DNA from: Emmonsiellopsis sp. PD_33
Taxonomy: Eukaryota; Ascomycota; Eurotiomycetes; Onygenales; Ajellomycetaceae
Assembly: GCA_032988165.1 (NCBI GenBank)
Contig: JANTQF010000055.1
Coordinates: forward strand, 1 to 64,000
Reading direction: 5' to 3'
Length of the DNA: 64,000 bases
The notes beneath the pieces were generated by a model. That model was not told the origin of the DNA and ran no database searches. It saw only the letters and a list, made by a program, of their open reading frames with translations. Made by a program: the position numbers and the translations under genes. Positions 22,674-34,483 of the stretch are shown one piece after another (the first letter of the stretch is position 1; each line of letters begins with the position of its first letter).

Positions 22674-25600
22674 GAGTTCGCTTTTCCACTGAGCAGCGGG
22701 AAGAGTAGTGTCGCCGGATGACAAGCTGGGCTCTGTAGTTATCGATATTTAAGGGCGCTGCAGGGTCAACTTTCAAGCCACCAACGATGGTTGATCCGTA
22801 GAAACTTGCGGTTGGCGTCAGGTGAAGTCATCGTGATCACATGACATCACCAGGCGCCCCTTCGTCTTTTATTCGACGTCACTTCTTTTTTTTTTTTTTT
22901 TTGGTTTGTTTTTTTATTCATTCTTCTTGGTTTTATCCATTATCTGTCTTTTAAGCTGCAGTTTTAATTGTTTCATACTCACCACGATAGTCAGCTAGCC
23001 AAACAACATCCATGGATGCCTCTATTTGCATCCTTACATTCTCCCTCCCCTTGCAGAGTTTCCCCGTCCGAAGCTAGGTCGAAGCCGATATCGCAGTGTT
23101 CATAGCCCCACGGGGAGACTAGAGGCAAGTATGCAGGCCGAGAAGACGTTAGCACACGCCAGTCAACAGCGCGCGTGCGTGTCCGGGCTCTACTCCGGGG
23201 GTGCTGGCGGAACCTATCCACGTTTTGAACCACTTGGAGATTGACACGCCCTGTTATGGTCCCCAGCAAGGACTTTCCAAAGCTCATATTGTCCACTACC
23301 AACGGTGCAAATCACTCCAAGGTGGGATTGTTTCTAACCCCCACGCCGCCCCAGCCTCTCCTATATACACATGCTGGAAAGTGGGTTTTCGAGCTCAATA
23401 TATCATTCGAATCAGAACGGCGGGCCATTGACAATTTCTCCAGGACTGTTTTCTGCATGGAGAGCTCACCGAAGATGTTTTTAATCCTAGCCTGAGGCTT
23501 GCCAAGCGAGATTAAAAGAAGGCAGCTTGCTGCTTGCCGGCAGCTTCAGGAGCCCACCCGCTAGTTATGCAAAGTCATAACAAAAGGGTGGTGTGAAGAA
23601 CGAGGCATCGAATCTTGCTGAAAGGAGGCTAGACTTGTTACGCACCCCGAAATTTTGCCTGGCGCCCAAACTGCCTACACAGACTGGGGCATGATTCATT
23701 CTATGTAGGAGTGAGTGGACAATGCCGGCTGCTGTGATCTTTCTGGACCTGGAGTTCGGCAACTGGGGAATTGTAACCTTTTCACCCAGACCTCTCCAGT
23801 AGATGCAAACCATTCCTTCCTTCTGATCCTCCGCAAATGTGGTTGTGGCCCAAGCCCCCACTGTCCATCGTTCTCGGACATGTCATCAGAGAGATCTCTG
23901 CATCTGGTGAGTATGACGTGGATATCGGCAGCTTTCCCTCTCATCTCCTGAATTCTCTCAGAAAGGTGTCAAACTGGCACTTATTCTCTACGGTCTGTTG
24001 GGCAGAAGTTGACAGCATTCAATCTCGTCCAAATCCAGAATCGTGATATATTGATCTTCTCCGTTTCTTAGGGACTTCAATTGCAATTGGGTGAATGGTT
24101 GACTAACATATCAAACCCAGTTGAGCTTATGAAGTACACGGCTGTTAACCGCAGGTATAATATTCCCCAAGCCAGTTCTGGCGCCCGACTAGCCCCCAAA
24201 GTACCGGCGCAAGTACAGGCTATTTTCGCATCCTGGCACCCAATATGCTAGCTCATGTACTGGGTTCCCGGCCGAAACAAATGGGTTTAGGCTGGGAGCT
24301 GTGTTAGGAGGAAGCTGGCAGTCTGGAAGAAAGTCGACCTCCGGAGACATTCCTGCGTGCCATTCACTAACCTATGGGAGCATAGTTGACGAGGGAAAAT
24401 TCTGAACACGCTCTGCATTCTTCCTCGTGTTTCATCTCATCCATCGTCGGGCCGGCGGCAAATTACTTGGTTCTGTGACTCATGGGCATGCCGATGCTCT
24501 GTGCCTGGCCCATCATCCACCGCGAGGGAAGGAAGAAAGTCGATAGTGGTTCCGATGTCGTGGAGGCGGGATTGCGTCAACATCTGGAACGGCGCTGATC
24601 CCTGGTTAGTGCTTGCAACTCAACACGGCGATGTCGGGGGCCGATAATGATTAGCTTCGCTCCCCCGCTAAAGATTATTTTTAACGCGGAGGACTTGGAC
24701 ATTGGGTTTGCAGCCGGGATTTCCCTTTGCTCTTGCATGCTGCCTCTGTGTGACTGGACGAGTATAGGCGAGGGCGGCCTAAGCAAGCCCGGTATTCTCT
24801 AGTGGTGGCTGGGAGCCAAGAGAGCTGGCAAAAGCTAGATCAGACCCGAGACGAACGTAGATACCGAGAGAGAGAGCTCTTTGTTACATGTTTGTCTATG
24901 TTTTGTTTGACGTGGCGTGGAGCTGGGGGGACGGGGATTGTAGGGAGGATTTAGTATAGTTATCAATCTAGATGAAAATGCGACAAGCAGCAATATACAA
25001 CATGTAACCTGCCACAGCCGCGAGACCCGGCCATGTTGCATCTGTCTGCGTCTGCCGCCGCCTTGGAGGGCAGCTCAGGGCTCGACAATTGAGTCTGAGT
25101 CTGATACGAGCAGGATTCAGGCTGTTGGAGCCCCCACCAAGCCGCGGCGAGGAGTCACTGCGGCGTAGATAGTCCGTCGTTGGATATTTATTCGCCCGCA
25201 TCCCATCGCATCCAACACCCGCCCTCGCTCACTGCTGACCCAGACCTCTCTGATCGCTCTCTCGCTGCTCTGGCTGCTCTCTGCTACCGTCCAGTCATCC
25301 CCGCCGTCTCGCAGGCTGCTGCTCCAGCGACCCTCCTCCCGTCGCCGCAGCGTCACATCGGTGTTAAGCCTCCTCTCTCGCGCTCTCGCAAGGTCGTATC
25401 TGCCCTCCTTCGTCCGGGTCTGCCTCCGAATCCTGCGCGCTCACATCCTCCGTCTTCGTCCAGCTCTGTCTGCCCATCGTCATCGCCGTCATCATAAGCG
25501 GCGTCCTCGTGCTCGTCCCCAGATCTCCATCTTCCCTCACGCCCCCCGCGCCCCCGTTGTCCTCTGGTCAATTATCGCTCTGGGTGGCTACATGGTTGCT

Positions 25601-25889
25601 GGTTTGAGGGTCTATAATTGACTATTCACTCTGCTTCAGCTCCCGGCTGCGCTGTTGTGTTGCTCCCGACATCCCCGCGCCCATTGTCCTGTGTTCCTCT
25701 CGCTCCATCACTCCCCGCAACCACGACAACAACACTCCCCTGGTATCCAGGCAACGTCGACACCAGCCACCCAGTCCCTTTTGTCCCCGATATCTTTCCA
25801 CCTCCAAGTCTCTGTTCGACCGCGTCCTCGTTCTCACCGCATCCCCCCTCTGCCTACAACCTACACAACTCCAAGCTTCCTACCCCGCC
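22674..25889. other. 3.2 kb gene-free divergent upstream region
   Basis: This lies between the divergent GILT and XprF genes. A T-run sits at about 22886-22905. From about 25180 the plus strand becomes strongly CT-rich with many CTCTC tracts, typical of an Aspergillus promoter or 5' leader. A possible upstream reading frame of nine codons starts at 25592 (ATGGTTGCTGGT). No conserved coding sequence was recognised in the 2.3 kb between. Confidence 0.5.
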
Positions 25890-27877
25890 ATGTCGCAACA
25901 CAGCGGGATGGACGATCACGTCTCGTACGATGGCGACAACGGGACAGACCATGCTCAGACCAGCCAGGTGCCCGCCGAAGAGACAATCGACAAGTTCCTG
26001 CGGCCCCTCGCTGTCACAGAAGCCACCTTCTACCAGCTCGCTTGCCGCTTCTCCCACCTCTACCGCGATCTGGCGCGAACTTCCAGCGAACAATTCCTCC
26101 CTACGCCCGTGACAAGACTGCCCACGGGCCAGGAAACGGGCAGATATCTGGCGATCGATGTCGGCGGGACCAATCTTAGAGTCGCTTTTATTGAGCTGTT
26201 GGGCGAATCTGCTGAGAATGAGGAGAGCAGCCGTAACTCCCCCCGGTCACGTGACACTATGCGCAAGGCACAGCGGCAGCGGGTAAATAGGACACTGGAA
26301 AAGAGCTGGCCGATTGGGGAGCATCTGAAGATGGATCAGGCGGAGGATCTGTTTCTATGGATTGGCGATTGTATGGCTGAGGTTGTTGCGGATAGTCTAG
26401 CTGGTGTCATCTCCAAGGGGGGTCTCATCCCTGCAGAGTTAGAAATGGGGATTACTTTCAGCTTTCCAATGATGTGAGTTTGTAAATTCTCTTTGTGAAG
26501 CATCCTATGAGGTCATATCATTGTCCTATACACACTCGTCGACGACTTTGTCACTGTCGGCGACGACATGCTTTGGCCCCCCTGAATGTCTCAGATTCCA
26601 TGATGCTAACTGCAAATAGGCAAGAGTCTCTATCTGAGGCAAAGCTTATGCCAACGGGAAAAGGGTTTGCAATAACCTCCGATCTTGACCTGGGCGGCAT
26701 CTTGCTGGCTGGATATGATAGGCATACACGACGACCCTATGAGGAAGAGGAGCCTTCTGCCAAACGACGCAAGCGTTTTGCCTTGCCAAAACTAAAAATC
26801 GTAGCCATCACCAATGACACAGTTGCTACTCTTGCTTCGTTGGCCTATTTGGTCAAATCCCTACCTAACAGTCGGGTTGCTATGGGCATCATCGTTGGAA
26901 CAGGATGTAACGCGACTATTCCCATGAACTTGACCGACCTTCATGAATCAAAAGCCAAGCATGTCTCGTCGCGCCATCCCGATGCAGTGGAAACCGTCGT
27001 CAACACGGAGTGGACCATCAACGGCGCTGAACCACCGCTTCGTCAATTGAACATCACCACAAAATGGGATACACAGCTGGATCAAGCCTGTGCGAGACCC
27101 GGCTTCCAGCCATTCGAATACATGACAGGAGGCCGCTACATCGGCGAACTCGTCCGGATTGTCTTCTACGATTACTTAACCAACGTAGTCGGGCTATCGA
27201 AACGGGCGCTCCCAGCAAACCTGGTGCAGGAATACGCCCTCACAACCACCTATTTGTCAACAACAGTTGCGCAAACCCCCTCAGACCCCACCCTCGTCCA
27301 GAAACTCACTGAGACCTTACCTCCACCTGAATCCAGCAGCTGGAGCTGGGACGCTACATCCGCCAGAGCCTTTCGCAAAATTGCCCGTGCTGTCCAAACG
27401 CGGTCTGCAGGACTCATCGCCGCTGCCACCGTCGGTCTGCTAGCATGCAAAGGCGAGCTCACACTCCGCCTTGACGGTGACACAAATCCCGAACAAAAGC
27501 AATCCAAATTCATCGTTCCAACATTCAACGGTGCCACCCCCAACGCCGTCGCTGCAGCAACTGCAGCTGCCGTCACCACCACCGGTACTACCACACCCCT
27601 CACCAACAAAACGGGCGATAACGGACCCATTGTCCCTATTTTCGAATCCGTCCCGTCGAACTGGCAATCAGGTCCTGAGGAACTGGTCGTTGCGTATACG
27701 GGTGGGATTATTCAGCGCTATCCGCATTTTAAGGAGACTTGTCAGCGATATATTGATCGGTTGGTGATTTGGGATGGGCCGCAGGAGAGTGGGAAGTCGG
27801 TGTTTTTGCGGGAAGCATCTGATGGGGGAATTATTGGGGCCGGTGTGCTGGCGGGGATGGTGGCGGCAGGGAAGTGA
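25890..27877 (+). CDS. xprF: Atypical, probably non-catalytic hexokinase (XprF/HxkC type)
   Basis: Exons 25890-26473 and 26620-27877 (613 aa). The hexokinase fold is plain: LAIDVGGTNLRVAF (phosphate 1), MGITFSFP, AITNDTVATLASLAY (catalytic-base Asp kept), GIIVGTGCNA, FEYMTGGRYIGEL. The sugar-contact segment that reads W-T-K-G-F in active enzymes is TGKGF here, and long insertions occur around residues 110-135 and 490-520 (Thr/Ala-rich). A. nidulans has two regulatory, non-catalytic hexokinases: XprF (nuclear, represses extracellular protease genes under carbon sufficiency) and HxkC (mitochondrial). Length near 615 aa favours XprF. A basic stretch SAKRRKRF (about 238-245) could be a nuclear signal. 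Paralogue choice is moderately secure. Confidence 0.8.
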
Positions 27878-29708
27878 GGGAAGGATGTACTGTTGAGGAT
27901 GAGCTAGATATGTTTATCTCAAGCGCTTGAGGGCTATGGATGGATGGAATGAAGGGAGGCAAGCATGGCAAGGTATCGAATGGATAGACACGGGGCTAGT
28001 TGACAAAACATCAACAGATTGAAACGACTTGTCTAGGGAAGGGAAATGCTGGATTTGGGCGGTTGATTTTTGATTGATTTGGCGTGGTTTAGCTGGGTTG
28101 GATCAGGTGTGATATTAGATAGATTTTTTCTTTTTTGCCCTTTCATTTTCTCTTTTTCCTTGAACTATCGTTCCCCATTTCCCCTACCCCCTTTTTTCTT
28201 ATTTCTTCTGCTTCTTACTTCATCTTCCATGTCTGCTTCTAATTACCCATGTCCAGCCTCTTTTTCTGTTCTTTTCCTTTCCTTTCTTTCCTCATGTCCC
28301 CCCATTTCTTCCCACATTTGCATGCATGCATGAATGAATGAACCAGCTTGCTTGCTGAATGACCTGATGCCATTTCTTTTACTTTATTTTGATTTGATTT
28401 GATGCAATGCAATGCAACAGATGCGTTGCTTGTGTTGTTACTGGCATAAAACACTTGATGATTTCCCCCCCTTTTGCCTGTTTTCCCCTGTTTCTTTTTT
28501 TTTTAACCTAGTTAACAGCATACTACTGCTTACTGTATCTCATCAAGAGCAATCAGACAGAATAAAAAGATAAATGATGAAATGAATGTGGAAGGAGGGG
28601 TGTTGTTTTATTTTATTTTGTTTTTATTCAGGGTGAGTGAGATAGGCCAGGTAAAATGTCAATAGATGTAACTGACTGGCTTATTTATGTCGATGGTTCC
28701 CTCTACCAGCAATTGACTGTCATCTTGCTTACTTACTAGTTACAGAAGAGGCCAGCCTACCTACCCTGTTTATTATAAATCATCATCAGACTTTAAGGGC
28801 TGATGGATGCGATCCGTTAGTTAGCTAGAACCTTTTTTTTTTCCTTTTTTCCTTTTTGCTTTTCCCAATCATATAGTAAAACATACACACATACATTACA
28901 TGCCTGCGCGTATGTTAGGTCAGGCAGGTAGGTAGGTAAGCCAGTAGTAGGTAGGTGTGTATGTATGTATCTGTTTACGCGGCCAACCTGGCCAATAAAA
29001 ACAAAAATCATAACTATCTTCAGGAATTAAAACAAAAAAACAAAAAAAACAAAAAAAAACGTGCATAGGAATAACAGGGGATCACACGGAACTTATTCAA
29101 GGCCTGAGATCGGGGATCGGGGATCGGGAATCGGGGAGTTCAGCCCTACGTATGTGCCGGATGATTCCAATTACTGAACAACAGGCTAACCATGGATTGG
29201 ATTGGCTTTGTTGGGTTAGAGATTACGTGTAGGATTTTTGGACTTTTGTGTTGAGGTGGTGCTATCAGTTAGTAGTTGGGAGGGATTGGAAGGGACACAA
29301 TGTTTTTTTGTAAAATCCCGGCCAATTTCCTGTTGTGTTCTTTGGGTTGGTTCATGGACTCGGATTTTATATAGGAATGGAATCTGCTGGTGATCTGATA
29401 GCAGGAGATACGTACGTGCGGAGCAAATACCTGGCACGAATAAGGGGGGAGCTGGTGGTTAGGTAGTGTATGTACATATATGCATGCGCGCAGCACAAAA
29501 CTTGCCCGGGATTTGACTTCTGGTTCAGATAATAGCAGCTCCTTTCAAATCCTAGGTTTCCTAAATAGCCTTTGCTTTCCATCACCCCCTTTACCGATAC
29601 ACAATTCCCACTTTCTTAGGATGAAATTTCCTTTCCTCTCCTCTCCACCCCCTTTTCCACCTTGAAGCATAAACCCCCCCTTCCCCACATAGAAAACGCC
29701 TCAAGCTT
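27878..29708. repeat. AT/pyrimidine-rich intergenic with many short tandem repeats
   Basis: This region holds T/C-rich tracts at about 28120-28310, GATTT and GCAAT repeats near 28390-28420, TTTTA units near 28610, GTAGGTAG/GTAT repeats at about 28925-28970, A-runs near 29030-29060, and GATCGGG(G) repeats at about 29108-29137. There are no genes. Both flanking genes end toward this region. Confidence 0.6.
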
Positions 29709-30190
29709 CTACGACGCCGTCAGTGGACAAATCTCCGGCGGCACGTACGTGGTGCTCGTCTCGCATCCGGTCCTGCAAGCGGTCGGACACGGGCTGGTTG
29801 TCGTCACAGTGGGCGTCTTAGAGCACGATAGGGTTGGGCAGGGAGTCGTCGATTCGGTGATTGAAATGCATGGCTGCACGATGCAGGTCGATATCGGGCA
29901 GTCCGTGGGGTTCACGGTGGTTGTGAAGGTGTAGCAGGGTGTGGCCTCAGGGGCGGTGGTGATTTGTGGGATTGGGGTGGGGGCGGGGGCGGGGGCGGGG
30001 ATGGCGGAGCTGGGTGTTGGGTAGGGGGCTTGGTTAGTTGGTGGGGGGTAGGGGGGATGATATGGGGGAAGGGGATGACAATGTATATGTGGATGGGAAA
30101 GATGGACGTGGCGGATGTGGTTCGGCATGCATACCTTAAGGGCACAGTGGCTGCGGCCAGGGTGAGTATAAATTTGAAGGACGGATGCAT
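29709..30190 (-). CDS. Small secreted cysteine-rich, Ser/Thr/Pro-rich protein
   Basis: Exons 30190-30135 and 30009-29709 (118 aa), with an intron of 125 bp (GTATGC to CACCCAG). Splicing joins a signal peptide (MHPSFKFILTLAAATVPLSS, cleavage likely after SSA) to a mature chain beginning with a Pro-Ala repeat. The mature part contains ten cysteines at PCYTF, DCPISTC, QPCIS, PCPTLSC, PCPTACRTGC and EIC, spaced within Thr-rich sequence, so it is probably disulfide-bonded and O-mannosylated. It is not a hydrophobin or CFEM pattern. The size and composition are those of effector-like or cell-surface small secreted proteins. I do not recognise a family. The model depends on this intron: the frame before it encodes the signal peptide, and read through it runs into low-complexity Pro/His-rich sequence. 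Confidence 0.65.
29974..30000 (+). repeat. G-quadruplex-prone GGGGGC repeat
   Basis: Four to five G-runs of 4-5 bases, separated by single T or C, lie on the plus strand within exon 2 of the minus-strand gene, where they encode the Ala-Pro repeat, close to the splice acceptor at 30010. Quadruplex formation is predicted from pattern only. Confidence 0.6.
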
Positions 30191-32506
30191 TTTTGATAGA
30201 CTATGGAGTTTGACAGAGGTTTATGTTTGGGGAAAAAGTACTATGGAAGATAGGAGTGTAGGAAATCAACCCGGATAATGATCGATGAAAACAAACCACA
30301 GGTAGCAGGATGCTCAATATATATAGGAACGGCCAAGATAACTGTAGAGTTATGTTCTGCAGTCACATTAGCCTGTAATGGAGGGTACCGCATTATGAAA
30401 ATACGGGAGACATGTCTTGCGTTCCTCAGCCTTCCATGTATTTCAGCGAACAAACTGCTCCCTCCTTGAGAGGGATATGGACAAGTGCCGTCGTGGTTGG
30501 CCCTGCTTGCATCGCTCAGCTTGTCAGCTGTAGAAATGTGGTTCAGATCCAGATTATCCAGTGGCAATCACCACGAAACAAATTTTTGATGCCAGTTGAC
30601 ATTATTAGAACCATAGCCACACCGATTGGTTTATTTGAGAGCTTGGCCACTCTGCGTTCGTTTAAATATATTGAAAAATCGGCCATTCTTCCAACGGCAC
30701 AGGGCGAATTCCAGCTCTTGGTTTCTTGGCTTTGTCAAATCCTCGTATTTATTCGTAACGGCATCTGGACATTGCTGACGATATGTAAGCTTCGTTCGCG
30801 GGCCTGTAAGGTATTGAATGCCTGTATGCGGTTAAAAAAGTGCACACCTCCATTATGGTTGTTGAGACTGACATGGCAGATCATGGCAGCGGAACTGCCC
30901 TCCCCGCACTTGCCAATGACTCCCTCCGAACGTACTTGTAGAAACTACCATCATAAGGTTAGAAAGGTCGCTTCCGTCGATGCTGCGGCATAGGAATGCA
31001 GCATAAATTATCCGAGGCCAAAAGCAACGGCATGTCAAGATAGTACTTCATCCTCATAGTGAGATACCCAGGGGTCTGCTTTATTAGAATCCCTTGTACA
31101 CGGCACGAGGTCTTGGCTATATGGATTCAATTTCCCCAAGAATAAAATCCCTGCATCCTGGCAAAACTCGACAGTTGTATACTTCCAGTATTCTGTTCCG
31201 TACTCTTGCATATGCCCTAGTGCTCTCGAAAGACAACCGGAAAACTCGAAAATGTTACAGAACCGTTAACCCCGGAATAGCAACAAGGCATTGGTCGAGC
31301 TGCATGTTCTCGACAGGAGGGAACAGTAATTTATCTTTCCCTTGAATATGCGTGTTTTGAGATTAATCAATATGTCTTGGGAGGACTCTGAAGTCAAAGT
31401 TTAGCAAGGTTGGCTAGCGCTAAATCGTCGACGGCGTTGGGTTTATCCAGAACGAGGTTGATCCAAAGCCAGGCGTTTCGTTTCATGATTGAGGGGTGCG
31501 GACTTTGAGAGAGCTGGGCACGCATATCCCTATGGTGTTGGAAGACTCTCAACGCAATCGTTAGTTTAGTTAACGATTGACAGAGCCTGAGGTCCCGCAA
31601 AAGATCGTGGGTCTGTGAGAGATTATCAGAGCACAAACCAGCCCCTGGTCCCTACGTTATTTAATAGGAATAAAGAGTTCGACAGCATTAACGACGGTAT
31701 TCATTCAATAAGGTTCGCGTATTGGCAAGGAGGGGCGCCCGAGATGGAATTAGATATATTAAGCATCCGTATTTATCGAAATTGGCCAGCCGGAATGTCT
31801 GCGGGGATTGAAATATGTAGAGTTTGATAAATTATCCGAGGGCATGGCGAAGACACCAAGGAATCGAGAGTCAAGAGTCCTTCAACATTCCTTCACAGGG
31901 GGCGAATTGCCGTTGTAATAAACTTCCGCATCAAGGAGGGGAAATTGTTTTTGAGACTGGGCTAAGGATAGTCTGTATGCAGCTAGGATAAACCCCCCTG
32001 TAAACCTGGTGGGCTCGGAAAGGCCGAAAATATGTCGTCCCCCACAAAAGGAAACAACCTTGAGCGTGAAACGAGGGGGGATTTACCCCAGAAATGAGGC
32101 CAAAAATTCCAGGATCTTGATTTATCATTCCGTGATTGTCCGACAAGCATTATCATTGTTGAAAATGCAGATGCTCCTGTTACAACACGTTCAGAAAATA
32201 TCCTGTTCGAGCAGTGCGCATTTCAGGAAAGCCAGGTCTTCGGTTTCATGACGCATTCGATAACTGAGATTCCGTCAGAGCAGGCGTCATGATTGATACG
32301 GAAAAAGCCTACTTCGAACGACGGTCAGTTCTTCTGCTGGTGGTGCCATATCTCTATAAAATGGAGCAGATGTGTCCCTGGATAGATGCTTGTTCCGAAT
32401 AAGAATCAAGGCTAGCCAATATGAATGGCAACGTCCCAAGGAACCGTTTGTTTGCTCAGTCGCACGGTGGGAGCGATTCGTATCCAAAGATGATAACCCC
32501 ATAAAA
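30191..32506. other. 2.3 kb without recognisable genes
   Basis: One plus-strand frame of 193 codons (30412-30993) and several shorter ones exist, but none shows a domain, a promoter-like context or splice logic. CpG dinucleotides are present, so this is not the hypermutated type of DNA seen at 56-57.9 kb. I see no terminal repeats. Confidence 0.45.
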
Positions 32507-32866
32507 TTATATGTAGCGAAACATATTATTCCTGACTGATCGTTTCATAGTCACTGGTTTTCCATCTTCCAACTCCAAGGCTGATACTCCCCCATCAGAT
32601 GACATTTCGTCTAGCTTCTGGCGGAGTTCCTCGTCAGCTTGGGCTACCGACTTTGGAGGTTTAGTAGATTGGTCCTGGCGGGTGGTTTGAGGCGAGTGCT
32701 GATGTGGTTGGTCATTCGTTGCATGATGAATATCATGATTTTCTGGCTTCTTAGATGGTGAGCCATGTGCGCATCTTCTCGTGAGATAGCGAAACCTTGC
32801 AGTCGACGAAGATAGCATTATCCGCTGCAGACCCCTGGACTGGTACTGGCGAAGGAAAACAGGCAT
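32507..32866 (-). CDS. Small conserved-looking protein with presequence-like N-terminus
   Basis: 119 aa from ATG 32866; upstream in-frame ATG 32989 is possible but the sequence between is not protein-like. The first 30 residues (MPVFLRQYQSRGLQRIMLSSSTARFRYLTRR) are Arg/Ser-rich without acidic residues, as in mitochondrial presequences. A His/Gln/Thr-rich linker leads to a helical C-terminus, AQADEELRQKLDEMSSDG, then LEDGKPVTMKRSVRNNMFRYI. The C-terminal block has the look of a conserved motif. No function is known to me. It is head to head with TFIIA-gamma. Confidence 0.65.
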   Translation of the reverse strand: MPVFLRQYQSRGLQRIMLSSSTARFRYLTRRCAHGSPSKKPENHDIHHATNDQPHQHSPQTTRQDQSTKPPKSVAQADEELRQKLDEMSSDGGVSALELEDGKPVTMKRSVRNNMFRYI

Positions 32867-33160
32867 TTCGAGAATAATTTTACCGTGTGGCGCTGTCTGT
32901 TGACAAGAGGCTTTTGAAATATTGGATTTTGGTTCTTGGACCCCAATCGCGAGAAATCCTTGATGTAACGAACGGCTCTCAATTGTCAAAACAGCTTCAA
33001 CGGCCGAATGAAAACGGGTGGCGAGTTAGTAAATCATGCACGTGATTTCCGGGCCAGGCAGAGAACCACGTGATCCTACCCTCCATGGACTTATCCGCAC
33101 TCCCTCCGCGTCGCAAAACGATCGCAATTACAACCCCGACTCGCTCCTCAAGCCGCAACG
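32867..33160. promoter_or_regulatory. Bidirectional promoter with two CACGTGA motifs
   Basis: 294 bp separate two divergent start codons. CACGTG occurs at 33039-33044 and 33067-33072, both continuing as CACGTGAT and 28 bp apart. This spacing on one face of the helix (under three turns) suggests paired bHLH (Cbf1-like) sites serving both genes. The sequence is seen directly, binding is inferred. Confidence 0.55.
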
Positions 33161-33637
33161 ATGACTAGCCAGGCATACTACGAGCTCTATCGCGGTAGCA
33201 GGTACTGCATACCACGTGGTGTTCAACTACAGGAATATGGACTAACAAAGCTTTCTCTCCCAGTATCGGCTTGTCCCTGACTGATACTCTTGATGACCTG
33301 ATCAATGAAGGGCGAATCGAGCCCCAGCTTGCGATGAAAATATTGTCAAACTTCGATCGTGTGATTACAGAAGTTCTTGCGTCTCAAGTTAAAGCCAGGC
33401 TCTCGTTCAAGGTAGGAATACCGCAAGCCCTGACAAGTCAGCCCTCATATTCGCCATGCTAGTGTTGCTGACTTTGGATCTTTTCTGTAGGGTCACTTGG
33501 ATACCTATCGGTTCTGCGACGAAGTCTGGACGTTTCTCATTAAAGATGCGACCTTCAAACTCGATAATCAAACCACCGTCCATGCGGATAAAGTGAAGAT
33601 CGTGAGCTGCAATAGCAAGCGTCCCGGAGAGGCGTAA
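33161..33637 (+). CDS. toa2: Transcription initiation factor IIA small (gamma) subunit, TOA2
   Basis: Exons 33161-33201, 33264-33411 and 33491-33637 (111 aa), all GT-AG with matching phase. The sequence begins MTSQAYYELYRGSSIGLSLTDTLDDLI, the diagnostic start of TFIIA-gamma, followed by the four-helix region LAMKILSNFDRVI and the beta-barrel half CDEVWTFLIKDATFK and VKIVSCNSK. TFIIA binds TBP and promoter DNA and stabilises the preinitiation complex in the nucleus. The length equals that of yeast and human orthologues within a few residues. Confidence 0.96.
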
Positions 33638-34483
33638 GGAACGTGCGGGCTGGAACCTTGGAAGTGTGGCGGAACTTCATCTTTTTGCAACATCATACGG
33701 GAACGGCGCAAATTTCGGTTGGGGATTTTCACTATTTGGGATGCTTCACAGGTGGCAGCACGGCGTTATACACTTGTTTTCTTTTGAATCGATTTATTGG
33801 TGAGGACAGAGGCTCGTCGACTCCTAGAGGCTTAGACTACCTTCCAGGCGAAAATACCTGCCCATGACAAATGATACCACATGTTTCCGAATTGAATTAA
33901 CTATTCCCAACACCAAATCTTTTCGCTATCGTAGTTTTACCCACGCAGGGGATAATCGTCAATGTTCTATTTCCAAGGTTGCTTCAGATTACTTCTTGCA
34001 CATTACTGGTATTCCGCTTCTGTCTGCCCCCATAAACAGTCATGAAACGCTTTTCCGGCCCCTTGCAACCCCTTGTAGACTTCAGGGAGGATCTTCGTCC
34101 CTCTTGCACGGCATCCCGATCCTCCACGGGGAGGGATACGAGCAAGGCCTACTAGTAGGTTATCCACAAAAGGAGATAGGCGGAACAATACGAAATGGAT
34201 AATCTGTAGTTAGTAGCTCCATTATTGTGAATTGTATCTAACCAGCACCTCCAAATGTTCATCAAGAAAACCAAGGCCTTCTCGTCGCTGTCAACAGGCT
34301 GATAAACTTGATATCCAGCCAGCGATGACTAATGAATTAAAGCCGTAGACTAAGCCAGTTGTAGATTAGCCTGAACCTTCGTCAGGCTCCACCATCTCTT
34401 GGAGGCATTTGAACTTCACATCAACAACACAACCAACAAAGCATATCGAATTGTATGCTGAGATTCAACGAACCACGAGTGAA
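33638..34483. other. Intergenic, 0.85 kb
   Basis: This is the 3' flank of TFIIA-gamma and upstream region of the next gene. No coding sequence or repeats were seen. Confidence 0.5.

Noticed and set aside
30412..30993. 193-codon plus-strand frame
   Set aside because: No domain, rare-looking codons, no splice or promoter context, and no homologue I recognise.
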